Assembly: GCA_030544235.1 (NCBI GenBank) | Contig: CM060477.1 | Span: 6,796,434-6,860,433, forward strand | DNA: 64,000 bases | Direction of reading: 5' to 3' | Source: Lepturacanthus savala | Taxonomy: Eukaryota; Chordata; Actinopteri; Scombriformes; Trichiuridae | Part shown: piece after piece, positions 13,875-25,276 of the stretch | Position numbering within the stretch: position 1 is the stretch's first letter | Layout of the letters: every line of letters starts with the position of its first letter | The notes under the pieces: generated by a model | What the model saw: only the letters and a program-made list of their open reading frames with translations | What the model was told of the DNA's origin: nothing | Database searches by the model: none | Position numbers and translations under genes: made by a program

Positions 13875-16800
13875 TTCTCTTTTACGCTTCAATGAGTTTT
13901 CAGTTTCACATTTACAGCTCCTTATTATTTAAAGTACATGAACTAGTAGAAGATTAAGTTTAAGATTCCATTTAATGGAGCGGAGTCTTTCCAGTGAACC
14001 AACATGCACAATAGCAGCAGCCTGACTCTGTTTAAACGGAATGTAATGAAACCTTGATTAGCATCATTGGTAACACCTGTGTTCACCTTATCGCTCATGT
14101 TGAAACGCCTGTTCTGCAATACTGTCATTGTGATAATATAATAGTGACTTAGCACAGGTGCAAATCACAAAACTAATGTCTGCATTCCATGACACGTTTA
14201 ATGTTGTTAGAACCACCTGTGCTCTTCCTGTTAGCCCAGGTCAATGTAATTACCATTACTATTAAGTCAAAATGTCTTTTGTGGGGGAAAAAAAAAAAAA
14301 GTTTGGCATAGACCTTTTTCTCAGCAGCCATATTGACACGTGTTACAGATGATACTGATTAACACTAAGTGGAATCTTAATTAGTATCACCGGTAACGCA
14401 TTTTATCCCTCAGGGGATAAAATATTTAAAATATTCCTTTGCTTGTCTCTCTCTCTCTCGCATCACTTCCTGTCTGGAAACTGTATAAAAAAGGCATTGA
14501 TGCCACAAAAAATAATAAAAAAAATCTTTTATCTTATTAATTTCAATGTGGATCAATGTGGATTTCTACTGAACCAGGCAGAGTTAATGTAGAAGCTTTC
14601 AGGCTGGCTAGGAATATTACTGAACCAGAAGGGGACTGCCATGTGCATCAATACGCTTTATACAGGATGTGTGTGTGTGTGTGTGTTTGTGCATATGCAG
14701 GCACGTGCGTCCACTCACAGGTCGACTTGCTCCTGATTGGCGAGATGAGTGACTAGTAGCGTGATGTGGAGAGTCGGGACAGGGATCATGGCTTTGGCCA
14801 ATCGGGGCTCCTGCTGAAGCACCGCCTCCTGGACCTCCGTCACGGCTGAGCTGATCTATCAGTGGACAGATTTGCTTTCAATCATCAGCAACGGTGGATT
14901 ACTACAATAAGGGAGATGCTGTCACATGCGGTAACTTCTGGTTCCTTTTCATCTTTCACTTCTCCTTTCAAACGCTAGCTTGGTATGGATAAGAAGAGGG
15001 GATGAGGTTGACAGTACGGGATTAAAAGGAGGGAGGATCGGGGAAGCTTCGGTCGTTTAACATCACAAGTATAGCGTCAATAGATGATGACCATAAATCA
15101 ATGTCCATTAGAAGGAGCTTTTTGCTTAATAAGCATTAAGATTCTGTTATTGTCAGCTGTCGGGTAATTGAATCTGGAACTTTTTTTTTCTTTAAAAGAC
15201 TTGTTCCCAGTAAAGAAGTTCCAATGTGTGCTCTCATCTTCCCAATCATCATAAATCCAGGAAATAGACATGATCAGTTTATGTCATGGTCATATGCAAC
15301 AGAGAGCTGTGATGATTTAACAAAAAAAGTTGCTTTATTAGCATCACAAAAAAATAAGTCACACATTACTAAATATAATAATAATATATTCTTTTATTTA
15401 AACATCATACAAGTATCATATCATACAAATAATCAATTTACTTGGCTGCCAAGCATTAACCCAAGCCAAATACTGACCAATACTGACAAACTTTCCATGC
15501 AGCCATCGATTCCATCTCATTTACAGTAGTACAATGCAAACATGTAGTTTGTCATGTAGTTTTTGTTCCCTTCTCAAAATTGCATCATGCAGAAGGTTAT
15601 TAAGTACAATTGAAATTCCTGATACTGTGACATTTTAAGACCTGGGAGATGACTTCAAAACTGCCCTTATTTGTTGGAATATTAAACAATATGCTAACAA
15701 TATCAATAAAAAATAAATGAGTTGAGTTTGGTAGCAACATATGATAAGAACGTGCCTATAATTATACTGTGGATCGAACAATGGCTCCTTACCTGCGTAT
15801 TAGTGACACGGATGGAGACGAAGTAGTTGGGTCGCTGGATCTCTTTCTTTGTTTTCTTCTTGTCTGCAGCTTCCTCGCTGTCCACTGGCCCTCCACTCTC
15901 TGCTCTCTTCCTCTTCCTCTTATGCTTCTTCTGTGTTGATTCTTGGCTGGAGACTGGAGAGATAAAACATATAAATATTCAATTCATAAAAAAATTGACC
16001 TTGAATTACCGATAGCTGTTTTAATTTGCAAAAAAAAAAACAGTTCTGACATGCTCCCTGTCTATTTTGAGCCTCCAGTTGATTAAATAAGTCGGAGAGT
16101 TGCATTTACTGCTTAATCCTTGAGCACATGCCAGTAAATATTACAATCCAGATTGTCAGCCAAAAGGTGGAGGCACAATTTGGTCAGTCACTAAATCAAC
16201 AGTTAGAGTAACGTGTAATACGAAGTTTCGTGTAAAAAGGAGTAGCAAGAACAAACATACATCCCAGCTCCTTCCACGCAGTGGGGCTGGTCAGAGCAAA
16301 CGGAAGCTCAGACATTAAACTGTCCGAAGTGTCAGCTGACTTGAGCTTTTTCTTCATCAGCTTCCTCTTCTCCCTCATTATCTTCCTCTTTGTCTTTTTC
16401 TCACTTGATCCTGTGGGAGATGGAACATACGAATTTTAATTACAACCAACATGACAGGTAGGCAGCTACAAAAACAGTGTCTGAATTTAACTGAATTTAG
16501 AGAAAGGCACATTGTGCTTTCAGTCGGACTTCAAGACATCTGGGTGTATTACACCATTGTGAAAGGGACTGCTTCTTATTGTTTCACCAGAAACGCTTTT
16601 TTTAGATATTTAATTTGCTGCATTACAAAAAAAAAGGCAACCATGTTTGCTTGTTCATTCATTAGTAGTTTTAAATGCACTACGATTACCATACAAGTAA
16701 AAAACATGATATACATTTACATACACCACAGTAGAGTTTTTTTTACTGGCTGTGTGACTGTAAATTGCATGTACGAGGGTAAATCTTTAATATCAGATAC

Positions 16801-17690
16801 TGTAGTAACTGAGTAATATTAGGTTACATTTTCATTTTGAATTAGGTTAATCACCACATGTTAAACCTCTATCTGTTGAGGTGCCCAAAAACAGTCCATC
16901 TTTTGCCAGCATGCAAGTATTAAGAGAAACAAGAGAACAACACGATTTTCATTTGATTTTAACCATGCCAAGTCACATGTAAGGTTTGTTTATCATTTTC
17001 TAACTGTTCATTTTGAAGTTAGAACACCTGACAATTTGTTTGGCATGCAATGCGCACAATTTAAATTGCGTCTCCATCCATCCGGCACATAGTGATTCTG
17101 TGTATGTTGGGTCATTCGTGCGTGCACGATTTGAGCTGGTACTCTATGATCATTTCGACAAAGAGAGTAATTATCTCAGGGACTCGGTCCAACTCACCTG
17201 ACAGAGTGACAGCCTCTTGCTGGACCTCCATGCTTACTGGATCCACTTGGCCCGGGGACATCATCGTCTTCCTCAACTCCTCAACTCTGACACCCCTCTC
17301 CTGTTTAACCACATCTTGATTACCGCCACCCTCATCATCATCATCGTCATCATCAACAGCAGCAGTCTCTTTGCCATAGGAGATGCTGGCAGGCTGCATG
17401 TCACTCAGGGTCACTTGCTGCAGACAGGACCGTGGTATTATAGCCTGAATCAGGAGAGAAAACAAACCAGGACAGAAACATCATTATACTATATTTGTGT
17501 AGACTGCAGTGATTTTCTGGTTTCAATTCAAGACTTTTCAGTTAATTACCTTGAGATTGGCTCGGTGTGCACATCGATTAAAAGCGTTGACGTTGCGAAT
17601 TGGTTGTTTCCAGAGGATTTTTGTTGTTAACGAACAAACACTTGTTGAATACGTGGATCTAAAGCTCAGAAGGACGCGGCCGAAGAGCAT
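9080..17690 (-). CDS. akap7: A-kinase anchor protein 7 (nine exons, 420 aa)
   Basis: Minus-strand exons: 17550-17690, 17198-17444, 16261-16410, 15793-15953, 14719-14855, 12770-12930, 10963-11075, 9900-9946, 9080-9185. All junctions are GT-AG and phases agree, giving 420 residues and a stop. Residues 1-47 are Arg/Ser/Thr-rich with almost no acid, like a mitochondrial presequence. Residues around 105-112 hold an Asp run, and lysine-rich segments at about 131-155 and 185-215 suggest nuclear localisation. From P-N-Y-F-V-S-I at about 220 onward it follows the AKAP7 central domain, a 2H-phosphoesterase fold with H-I-T at 263-265 and H-L-T at 355-357, ending D-L-C-S-M-L-K-K-K. In mammals AKAP7 anchors PKA, and its central domain can cleave 2',5'-oligoadenylate. 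The RII-binding helix is absent. The stop overlaps a possible donor (G^GTTAGT), so a longer isoform may exist. Identity is firm; the start rests on the phase match of exon 1. Confidence 0.92.
9535..9850. mobile_element. hAT-like MITE in akap7 intron 8
   Basis: The ends are inverted repeats: CAGTGGTTCTCAAACTTTTT at the left, and CAATGGTTTTCAAGTGGGG when the right end is read on the minus strand. This CAGTGGTT end is typical of hAT-type non-autonomous elements. No clear 8-bp target duplication is visible, and there is no coding capacity. Confidence 0.65.
11403..11428. repeat. (CA)n microsatellite
   Basis: A run of CA dinucleotides in akap7 intron 6, preceded by imperfect CA/TACA units. Confidence 0.85.
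13843..13871. repeat. (GT)n microsatellite
   Basis: About 14 GT units in akap7 intron 5. Confidence 0.9.
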
Positions 17691-18567
17691 TAAACACACC
17701 GGTAAGAATAGTGTGACAGAATGTTGCTAACATACAGCTAACTATAACACATATAGCAAGAGAATATCGGTCTACGACTACTTTCAGAAAAGCTACCGAT
17801 GTAGATCCTGCAGACTTTGCCACCTTGTCACAAACAACACCTGTTGAAATGAATCAATCAGCCATGCTGAGATGCTAAGTTAGCTAACTGTTAGCAAACT
17901 TTCTGTAACGGAGCTGCTAAATCGCTAAACTAACGGAAAAAATAATGCTGATAACTTGTCAGGGTCTGTTAATGGAGGAAGCTCGTTCGTGGTTTTCTTA
18001 TCCAGTTAAAAAAAGTCAAAATAAATGGCAAAAAATATCATTTATATTCACGATCCTCTTTGCTCTTTGGATTAACGCCGACCGGAAGTAGCGTCTGTTT
18101 GTAAACAATGACGTTTTTCCGGTCTAAGTTTTTAGCGCAAATCTTTTCAAAGTACACAACACTTGACCTTTATATATTATTATTACATTCAACAACATTA
18201 ATTTGATTATTCTGTTATTCTAAATGTTTTGATGTCCCGCACTATAAAAGACGTATTGCCATATATTTATATTTAGTCTAAAGACTTGCTGCCTACTAGC
18301 AGCGTGATGAAGAGTAATTATGTAATTACGTTGAAGTACTTCATTTACTTTATTTTACTTTTACTACTTATTTTACTTCCATTTTCTGCTACTTTAAACT
18401 TCCACTCAATTCAACTTCATTTGAAGGCTTTGGATTCTTTTCAGATGCAGATTTGTCACAATTGATAACATAAGCTTTTACTTAAACTGCAGTGTAGTCG
18501 GGTCACATTTCATGTGTTTGAGTTGTTAACATCTCCACTAAATTGTGATTTTTTTTTTCCCTCTAAA
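17691..18567. other. akap7 upstream region
   Basis: It contains the presumed 5' untranslated region and promoter of akap7, then (from about 18.3 kb) DNA rich in TTTTACTT and TACTTTTACT units, typical of a fish AC-rich repeat. No coding exon is supported on either strand. The plus-strand open frames here are not bounded by plausible splice sites. Confidence 0.55.
18081..18123. promoter_or_regulatory. paired ETS-type sites upstream of akap7
   Basis: ACCGGAAGT at 18081-18089 and TTCCGGT at 18117-18123 are inverted ETS-family core motifs about 28 bp apart. They lie some 390-430 bp upstream of the akap7 start codon, and the start of transcription is unknown. Such pairs are common in TATA-less housekeeping promoters. 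Function is inferred from motif and position only. Confidence 0.4.
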
Positions 18568-18577
18568 CTTTTTACTT

Positions 18578-18943
18578 GGGGCGACACGGTGGTGCAGGGG
18601 TTAGCGCTATTGCCTCACAACAAGAAGGTCGCAGGTTCAAGACCTCCTTGGTCCTGGGTCTGGGACCTTTCTGTGTGGAGTTTGCATGTTCTCCCCGTGT
18701 CTGCGTGGGTTTTCACCGGGTACTCCGGCTTCCTCCCACAGTCCAAACACATGCTGAGGTTAATTGGAGACTCTAAATTGCCCGTAGGTGTGAGTGTGTG
18801 AGTGAATGGTGTGTGTGCCCCACGATTGGCTGGCGACCATCTGGGGTGTATCCCTGCCTCTCACCGTAACGTGCTGGGATTGGCTCCAGCAGACCCCTGC
18901 GACCCTAATGATGAATAAGCAGGTATAGAAAATGACTGACTGA
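18578..18943 (+). mobile_element. tRNA-derived SINE, copy 1
   Basis: It begins GGGGCGACACGGTGGTGC, has an A-box-like head and a B box (GGTTCAAGACC), continues through the conserved fish segment 'tggagtttgcatgttctccc', and ends in a tail with GACT repeats after 'gtatagaaaatgactgactg'. It is flanked by a perfect 10-bp target duplication, CTTTTTACTT (18568-18577 and 18944-18953). The 3' part resembles L2-type LINE tails, which probably mobilised it. Confidence 0.9.
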
Positions 18944-19269
18944 CTTTTTACTTTTACTTACTTTTTCTATCAATAAATCTTCAAATGGTATAATATTTAA
19001 TCAAAAATCAAAATCAAAGACATGAAAACTGAGCAGTTTTGCTTTTCAAAACTTTCTTTTTCGTTCCTCTCCCATTATTCATCTCACAATCCCTCAGATT
19101 TATCTGATGACCCTAGAGGGGTCTTAGTAACTGTGTATAAAGTAGTTGAAACTTTGCATCATTTATTTAGCAGAGTTTATTTAGAAGTGGTTTATAATCA
19201 AAGTGTAATTGATCCACCCTTTTATGAGCAAGATTCAATGACTTTTGCTCATTCACCTTATATGATGAG

Positions 19270-19695
19270 GTGAATGAGGCAATTCCAGAGGCAATTCTGG
19301 AGCCTCCAGACTAAAACCAGCAGTTTTTAGGAACAGCTTGTTTCCAACAGCTGTTTCACTACTGAACTCTGTCCCTGCTGAACATCCCTGTCCTCTTCCC
19401 ATACCACTACACATGCCCCCTACACATGGACTGTACTTATCCTCTTATTCATTCATACTCCATCCAAACAAGTAAGTCCAGATCTTTTGTAGATTAATAT
19501 TTGTCATACTTAGCATTTTTGACCTTTTACTGCATAGCACACCTATTAACATTATATTTTGTTCATATTATAACTATTTATATACATAACTTATACCAAA
19601 TTGCACTGTACTATATTGTATCATACTGTAAATATTATATATCTAGCACTTTGCTAACCCTGTAATGACAATAAAGTTGAATCTATTCTAATCTA
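19270..19695 (+). mobile_element. LINE 3' end
   Basis: Translation of the 5' part gives F-R-N-S-L-F-P-T-A-V-S-L-L-N-S-V-P, typical of the C-terminus of fish non-LTR reverse transcriptases. A 3' untranslated stretch follows, ending 'aatgacaataaagttgaatc'. The flanks (19.13-19.27 and 19.70-19.89 kb) are contiguous in the duplicated DNA at 24.69-25.09 kb, where this segment is absent, so it is an insertion after the tandem duplication or a loss from the other copy. Confidence 0.65.
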
Positions 19696-19893
19696 CTTTT
19701 AAATCTACTCAGCTGAAGTAAAATGCTCATTAATGATTAAAATCAACAAAAAAGACAGATGCCATTCACCAATTTAAAGATTATCGATTAGTTATTTACT
19801 CAATATAAATGTAATTACATTACATTCACTGCACAATACACAAAGCTCTGTAGCCTTTGAACTTTTAGCTTTTGTTCACTTTTGACTAGAGGT

Positions 19894-22800
19894 TCAATAA
19901 CAACGTCCGTGGCCCTTAAAACCACCACAACCACTACCTCTATAATCATAACCAATCATAACCATTGGTGCCCGTTCTTTCCTGCCATAGTTCAGTAATG
20001 TTTTCTGTATCTCAGCAGCAGCATCATTGTTCTGTCGACACTTCAGTAATCCAGGCACAGACTTATGGTAGAAAGTGTTGACTTGCAACACAACATTTTG
20101 GTATCCAGGTCCTAATGTTGTCCTAGGCAGTGTCTGGTTGGGGTCATGTCTGTGATGCATCAACACCAGAATGACAGGTTTATCCCCTATGGACACAAAA
20201 AGAGAAGATATATGAGAGTTCAGAAGAAGATGTTCAATGATGGAATTTTTAAACTTCAAATTGTAAGATTCAGGAACAAATTCTCTGTCCGTGTTCTTGA
20301 GACTATGACCACAAATGCTAATCTTAGCTAAGTATACATTTTTATATTTTAGGTACAATTATATTCTCTTTCACTGACACATTAACATGTTGATACGAGT
20401 TAACACAAAAGTCAGATTAAATCTTATAAGCACATTAAATGAAAATTAGTATAAACAATCTCTATGCTCAGACGGATACTTCCTTACCTTTAACAGGACA
20501 CATCGCTGCCATCACATCTGATTCAACACGTGAACTCATCGGACAGAAGACAATTATGACCTGGCAGTCCTCATCACTTTCCTTAAGACAAAGTCTTTCC
20601 TGATCTTGAGCCTTCACTTCGTCCAGCAGCTGTTTGTGGGCATCAAAGGTTTTACCACCAAGGACGACCTGGTATCTCACAGTAAGAAGGTCTGTTGTGC
20701 AAATAACAGAGTTAAACACTGGGAAAGATTCAGAACATCTGGCAGTTATAGCATCGAAGGGTTAAGTGTGTTTAAATGTCTGTGTAGATAAAGAGCCTCA
20801 GAATATTTATATATCATTGTCAGAATTTACTATTAATATGTACTATTAAGAACTTCAAATTAAGTACTGCTCACTATTATGAGAGAATATTTGAAGAATA
20901 TGAGACAATCTCATTCTCAAAACTGAGTGGAATTTAAATTATAACATAATCTTGGAACAAAATTTAAGATTTACCTTGATCTCTGTCTGGATGACCCTGG
21001 GTTTGCCTCCCAGAGGGTACAGCAGGACCACTGCTACCTGAAGTATGCATATATAAAAAAAATACTGTTCATAAATCAGCGTATAATAGTTAATATTGAA
21101 CGTTATTTATTCAGGAAATCATATTGAGATCAAGGTTAGAGCACAGGTTACATATATACCCATACCTAAGATTTACCTTGATCTCTGTTTGGATGACCCT
21201 GGGTTTGGCTCCCAGGGACTGCATCATCAGCATGTGTTGCATGTGTTTGTTCTGTAAGATCCAACATCCAAATGATTCACAATGACTTATGTCCTTATCA
21301 TTGAGTCAAATTTGATTTATCCCCAAAATAGAGGACTCAAAAGTTAATGAATAGAAATGTAGAATAGACTACATCTCATATTTTATCATGGTTAAGAAAA
21401 ATTGAGTGGAATATGACTTATAACATAACCCTCGAAGCAAAATTTAAAGAATGCAAATCTACCTTGATCTCTGCCTGGATGACCCTGGGTTTGGCTCCCA
21501 GAGGGTACAGCAGGACCACTGCTACCTGAAGTATGCATATATATATATAAAATACTGTTCATAAATAAGCGTATAATAGTTAATATTGAACGTTATTTAT
21601 TCAGGAAATCATATTGAGATCAAGGTTAGAGCACAGGTTACAGATATACCCAGGTTCACAATAAGACCCTTCATTCCAATCACAGAACAAACACTAAACA
21701 CAACTAAAATAATCTCAAATATGCTTAAGGATATAATCTAATAAAACTTTAAAGCACTAAATAACTCATTCAATATGTACACAAGTTCATCAGCATACGT
21801 TGCATGTTAGTTCCATAAGATCAACATCCAAATGATTCACAATGACTTGTGCCCTTATCATTAAGTCAAATTTGATTTATCCCCAAAATAGAGGACTCAA
21901 AAGATAATGAATAGAAATGTAGAATAGAATACATCTCATATTTCATCATTTAAAGAATGAAAATTTACCTTGTTTTCTGTATAGATGACTGTGAGTTTGG
22001 CTCCCAGAGGGTACAGCAGGACCACTGATACCTGTACACATGACTTAGAATGAATACCATTCATGAATAAGTTGCAAATCAGCTTTGATCAATAAACTTG
22101 ATTGAGGCGCCATCTTTCCATGATAATAATGATCTTTTGCTAGCATCAAAGTTACTATAACAAAACAAAGCAAACAAATTAACCTTTGTTTGGTTCCTGC
22201 TGTTGATCGTTGGCGTATTCCTCCAGTAGACCAATATGAGCATCAAGGAAGGTCTGGACATGATTCATCTGGGTCTTCATGTCCTTCAGGATACGGAAGT
22301 ATTTAACCAGGACCCCATTACTAGTGAGAGCGGCTGGAGGGAGAGCATCAGGTTGAATATGGACAAATGGATAAACTTGGACGATCCAAAACATAAAAAA
22401 AAGCATCTGTTAATCATGAAAGTGAACGTAGCTGAAAGTGAAAGTATCTGCTTCAAGGCTGTACAGTACATACCCCTGACGGACTCATCAGGGAGGAAAC
22501 CTTTCAGTTCTGTCAGGATCTCATGAATTGGCATCTGAAACAAAAATATTCACGGAATAATAACTTCATTTTATTTTTATGCCATACAATCCATAGTAAT
22601 GATTGTTGTGTTTATCAAGCACATGGACAATAATGAGCAAATACAGTTCTGACTCTTCTCTTTCATTTCCATGCATTATTGCTCTTTCAACCAAAATCTC
22701 ACTCTAATGTGATTCACACACATCAGCTTGTTCCTGTGGCTCACCTCTTTGTGTATTATTTCAAAGATGGACTTTCTCAGTTTGAAATTCTTGGGTCCAG

Positions 22801-23307
22801 GAAACAGATCACGCAGGTCTTCATGGTTCAGTGACTTGATATCAGAGTCGGTGCAAAAACCTGCCGCTACAAGTACAGGACAGGTGTAACTTTAATTAAA
22901 ACCCTAGAACATGATGGTTCATTATAATATTCAATTTTAATTCATCACGTGATCATTTTCTAGCAGTGAGACAGTTGCTGATGTGAAGACCCACTGTCAG
23001 TCTGTGCTGCGTTTTATCTGGGTTTAGTTTAATGTATTTGCACAATGAAACAATAATATAGAACACAATACAACAAATTTGGCAAGTGAGCGATATGAAA
23101 TACAGAAGAAATTATTTTAATTCTGTTACCTCGAGAGAAAAAAAAGGATTCTATCTAAAGCTGTCACACCTAAAATGTTTTTTAGGAAATAAACATCAGT
23201 AAGATAAATATAGAAAGAAACAGAATAGGGCTAATCGTGTGCTTACTCTCCAATACTGAGGCCGCTTCTTCGTGGCTCCGCTTAATTTCCCACAGTAAAA
23301 CTGACAT
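19894..23307 (-). CDS. uncharacterised teleost protein, SAM-like plus alpha/beta domain (copy 1, complete)
   Basis: Minus-strand exons: 23247-23307, 22745-22860, 22474-22534, 22184-22333, 21969-22031, 21463-21525, 21177-21251, 20975-21037, 20488-20718, 19894-20186. All are GT-AG and in phase, giving 391 aa. Residues 21-59 (S-L-N-H-E-D-L-R-D-L-F-P-G-P) look like the end of a SAM-type helical domain. Residues 60-129 are helical, and 130-217 are a Gly/Ser/Pro/Gln linker from four related short exons. Residues 218-391 form an alpha/beta domain with strands C-Q-V-I-I-V-F-C-P and K-P-V-I-L-V-L-M-H-H, ending in a short Gly-rich tail. The start is the first ATG after a splice acceptor, so an untranslated 5' exon is likely. 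The upstream ISRE suggests interferon induction. I recall similar unnamed proteins in other fish but cannot assign a function. Confidence 0.85.
20975..22031 (-). repeat. tandemly duplicated 63/75-nt coding exons
   Basis: Four exons (21969-22031, 21463-21525, 21177-21251, 20975-21037) encode variants of G-S-S-G-P-A-V-P-S-G-S-Q-T-Q-G-H-P-x-R-D-Q. Each begins and ends in phase 1, so repeats add or drop 21 or 25 residues without changing the frame. Intron sequence is duplicated too (for example 'gtataatagttaatattgaacg' flanks two of them). A fifth copy is at 26843-26905 in the next paralog. Confidence 0.85.
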
Positions 23308-23576
23308 GATTCACCTGAAAACACACAGATTATCACACGGATTTCGATCTTTCTCTTTTACAGACACTTACAATATTTAAACAAGCTATAGAACTGAAAG
23401 AGAAGAAGGAGGCGACATAGAAAGAAGAAAGACAGACCTTTATCGATTATTGACGATGATCAATAATTACAACCGGCACTCTTCTCGACTGGGCTGCTGA
23501 TTAAACAAAGGAAAATAGAAATGCGTCAGATCGTATTCAGAGTTTAACGAGGACGTTCGTAGACGTAAATGCAGCT

Positions 23577-23667
23577 ACTCACCGGTTATTAGTAACAGAA
23601 AGTGAAAGTTAAACAACGAGATTGTTTTAGTCGCTGGAGCAGAGTGACGTAGCTGTAGCCCCGCCCC
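23577..23667 (-). promoter_or_regulatory. interferon-type promoter of copy 1 (ISRE, CRE, GC box)
   Basis: Reading on the minus strand: a GC box (GGGGCGGGG, 23659-23667), a CRE half-site ACGTCA (23645-23650), then CTTTCACTTTC at 23598-23608, which fits the ISRE consensus TTTCNNTTTC. The order and spacing resemble the start region of interferon-stimulated genes. A donor-like GTGAGT lies at 23577-23582. The translated start is about 290 bp downstream of the ISRE, across a presumed intron in the leader. The transcription start is not defined. Confidence 0.7.
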
Positions 23668-23699
23668 TTTCATAGAATAATGCTCTGTCATTCACTTTT

Positions 23700-25276
23700 A
23701 CATTGTTTTCCATTTAAGATATTTATCAATATTTCGATAAAAGAAGGTGATGTATTTCTATTACAGTAAGTTCTATATAATCAGAGAAAAAAGTTTGTAT
23801 TTGTAGGGGACAGATGTACATGGATAAACTGAGACAGATATCTGATTTAAACAGGTTTTTTTGCATCTACTACACACACATAACAGATAAAAACAATAAT
23901 TCCTCTGAAGAAAGTTACATGATGAATGAATTTATATTTTATTTTATATTATTTCTATCAGTTGTTTTTTAAACACAAGCTTTACATAATGGAAACCAAT
24001 AAACAAATCAAAGCTTAAAATCTTTTTCTTATAATGCAGCAATGATGGCACCTTGCTTGTGATTTGATTTTCAAGGTCCAATCGTAAAGACACTGCATGG
24101 ATTTGATTACTGACTGGTTGGCTAGAACCAGGTATAGTTAAACCATAGGACATATGTTAGAATATCACTGAATCTAGAAACAGAAAATCCCAGTCAAATG
24201 TTAAGTAATTTCTTATTGGATCAGAATTAAGACCATTCATTCCCATCACAGCCACAGACCTATTATCACACACACTGTGCACAACTAAAGCAATCACCAC
24301 CATTCTGAAGAATATCAGCTCATAAACCTTTAAAGGACGTGAATCCTCAGATTTAATTGATAGGCCTGACCCCTAAGTTGTAACTGTTTATCAAGTATTT
24401 GAAACTAGTTCCACATCCAGCAGCTACAACAGAAACATGCTGCTTATGCACTAATGCTTTAAATTAATTAACTAGTGACGTCATATATGGTAATATATCA
24501 GTCAGAGGACCAAACCAATACTTTACCACAGTACTTTAACTCCATCAAGATCAAAACACTTTACTTTTTCTAATGGGATCTGAATACTTCTTCCACCATT
24601 GCCTATTTATCATTAAAGACTGTGTTAAAACACAAGACTAGAAACTTGTATTGATGCCTACTGCACATTGTGTGTGGTGAAGTTCTCTTAATTTGCTTCA
24701 TTTATTTAGCAGTTTATTTATGAGTGTTTTATAATCAAGTCAAAGTGTATTTTGATCCACCTTTTTCATATGTGCAATGTTAATTGTCTTTTGCTCATTC
24801 ACCTTAGGTGATTAATTTGTTTAAAACATACAAAAGACTAAAGAAACAGACACTGATTACACATTAGGTTTATTGGAAGTATCTTTTGTTAATCATCACA
24901 TCATTTACACATTCCGATCATTTTAAATCTACTCAGCTAAAGCAAAATGCTCATAAATGCTTAAAATCAACAAAAAAAGATTCATGCTATTCACCAACTT
25001 GAAATAATGTGTTAGTTATCCTTATTTATTTACTCAATACACGTTACATATTACATTCATTGCTCAATACACAAAGTTCTGTAGTCTTCAAACATCTTCC
25101 ATAAAACATTTTTTATACTCTGTTCACTAAAAGCTGATTGATATTTAAACACTGATTTACATTAAGGTTCTAAGTGGTTACATGTAAAAACACCCAACAC
25201 ATATACAATTACACAAGGTGAATATTAGGGGTTAGAGCAAGGATAACAACCACTAGCAGAAAATCAGTGGTTACTG
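23700..25276. other. spacer between copies 1 and 2, part of the tandem duplication
   Basis: No exon is supported. About 23.97-24.20 kb matches 31.27-31.43 kb. About 24.34-24.42 and 24.69-25.09 kb match 19.08-19.27 and 19.70-19.89 kb. This shows that the gene cluster arose by duplication including flanking DNA. The segment 24.45-24.65 kb carries AC/TACTTT-rich DNA absent from the other copy. TTTATT motifs near 25.02 kb could be minus-strand polyadenylation signals for copy 2. Confidence 0.6.

Noticed and set aside
17217..17730. Plus-strand frames of 137 and 73 codons
   Set aside because: They are antisense to akap7 exons 1 and 2, which have phase-matched splice sites and a recognised product on the minus strand.
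20146..20791. Plus-strand frames over the cluster exons
   Set aside because: Antisense shadows of the alpha/beta exons.
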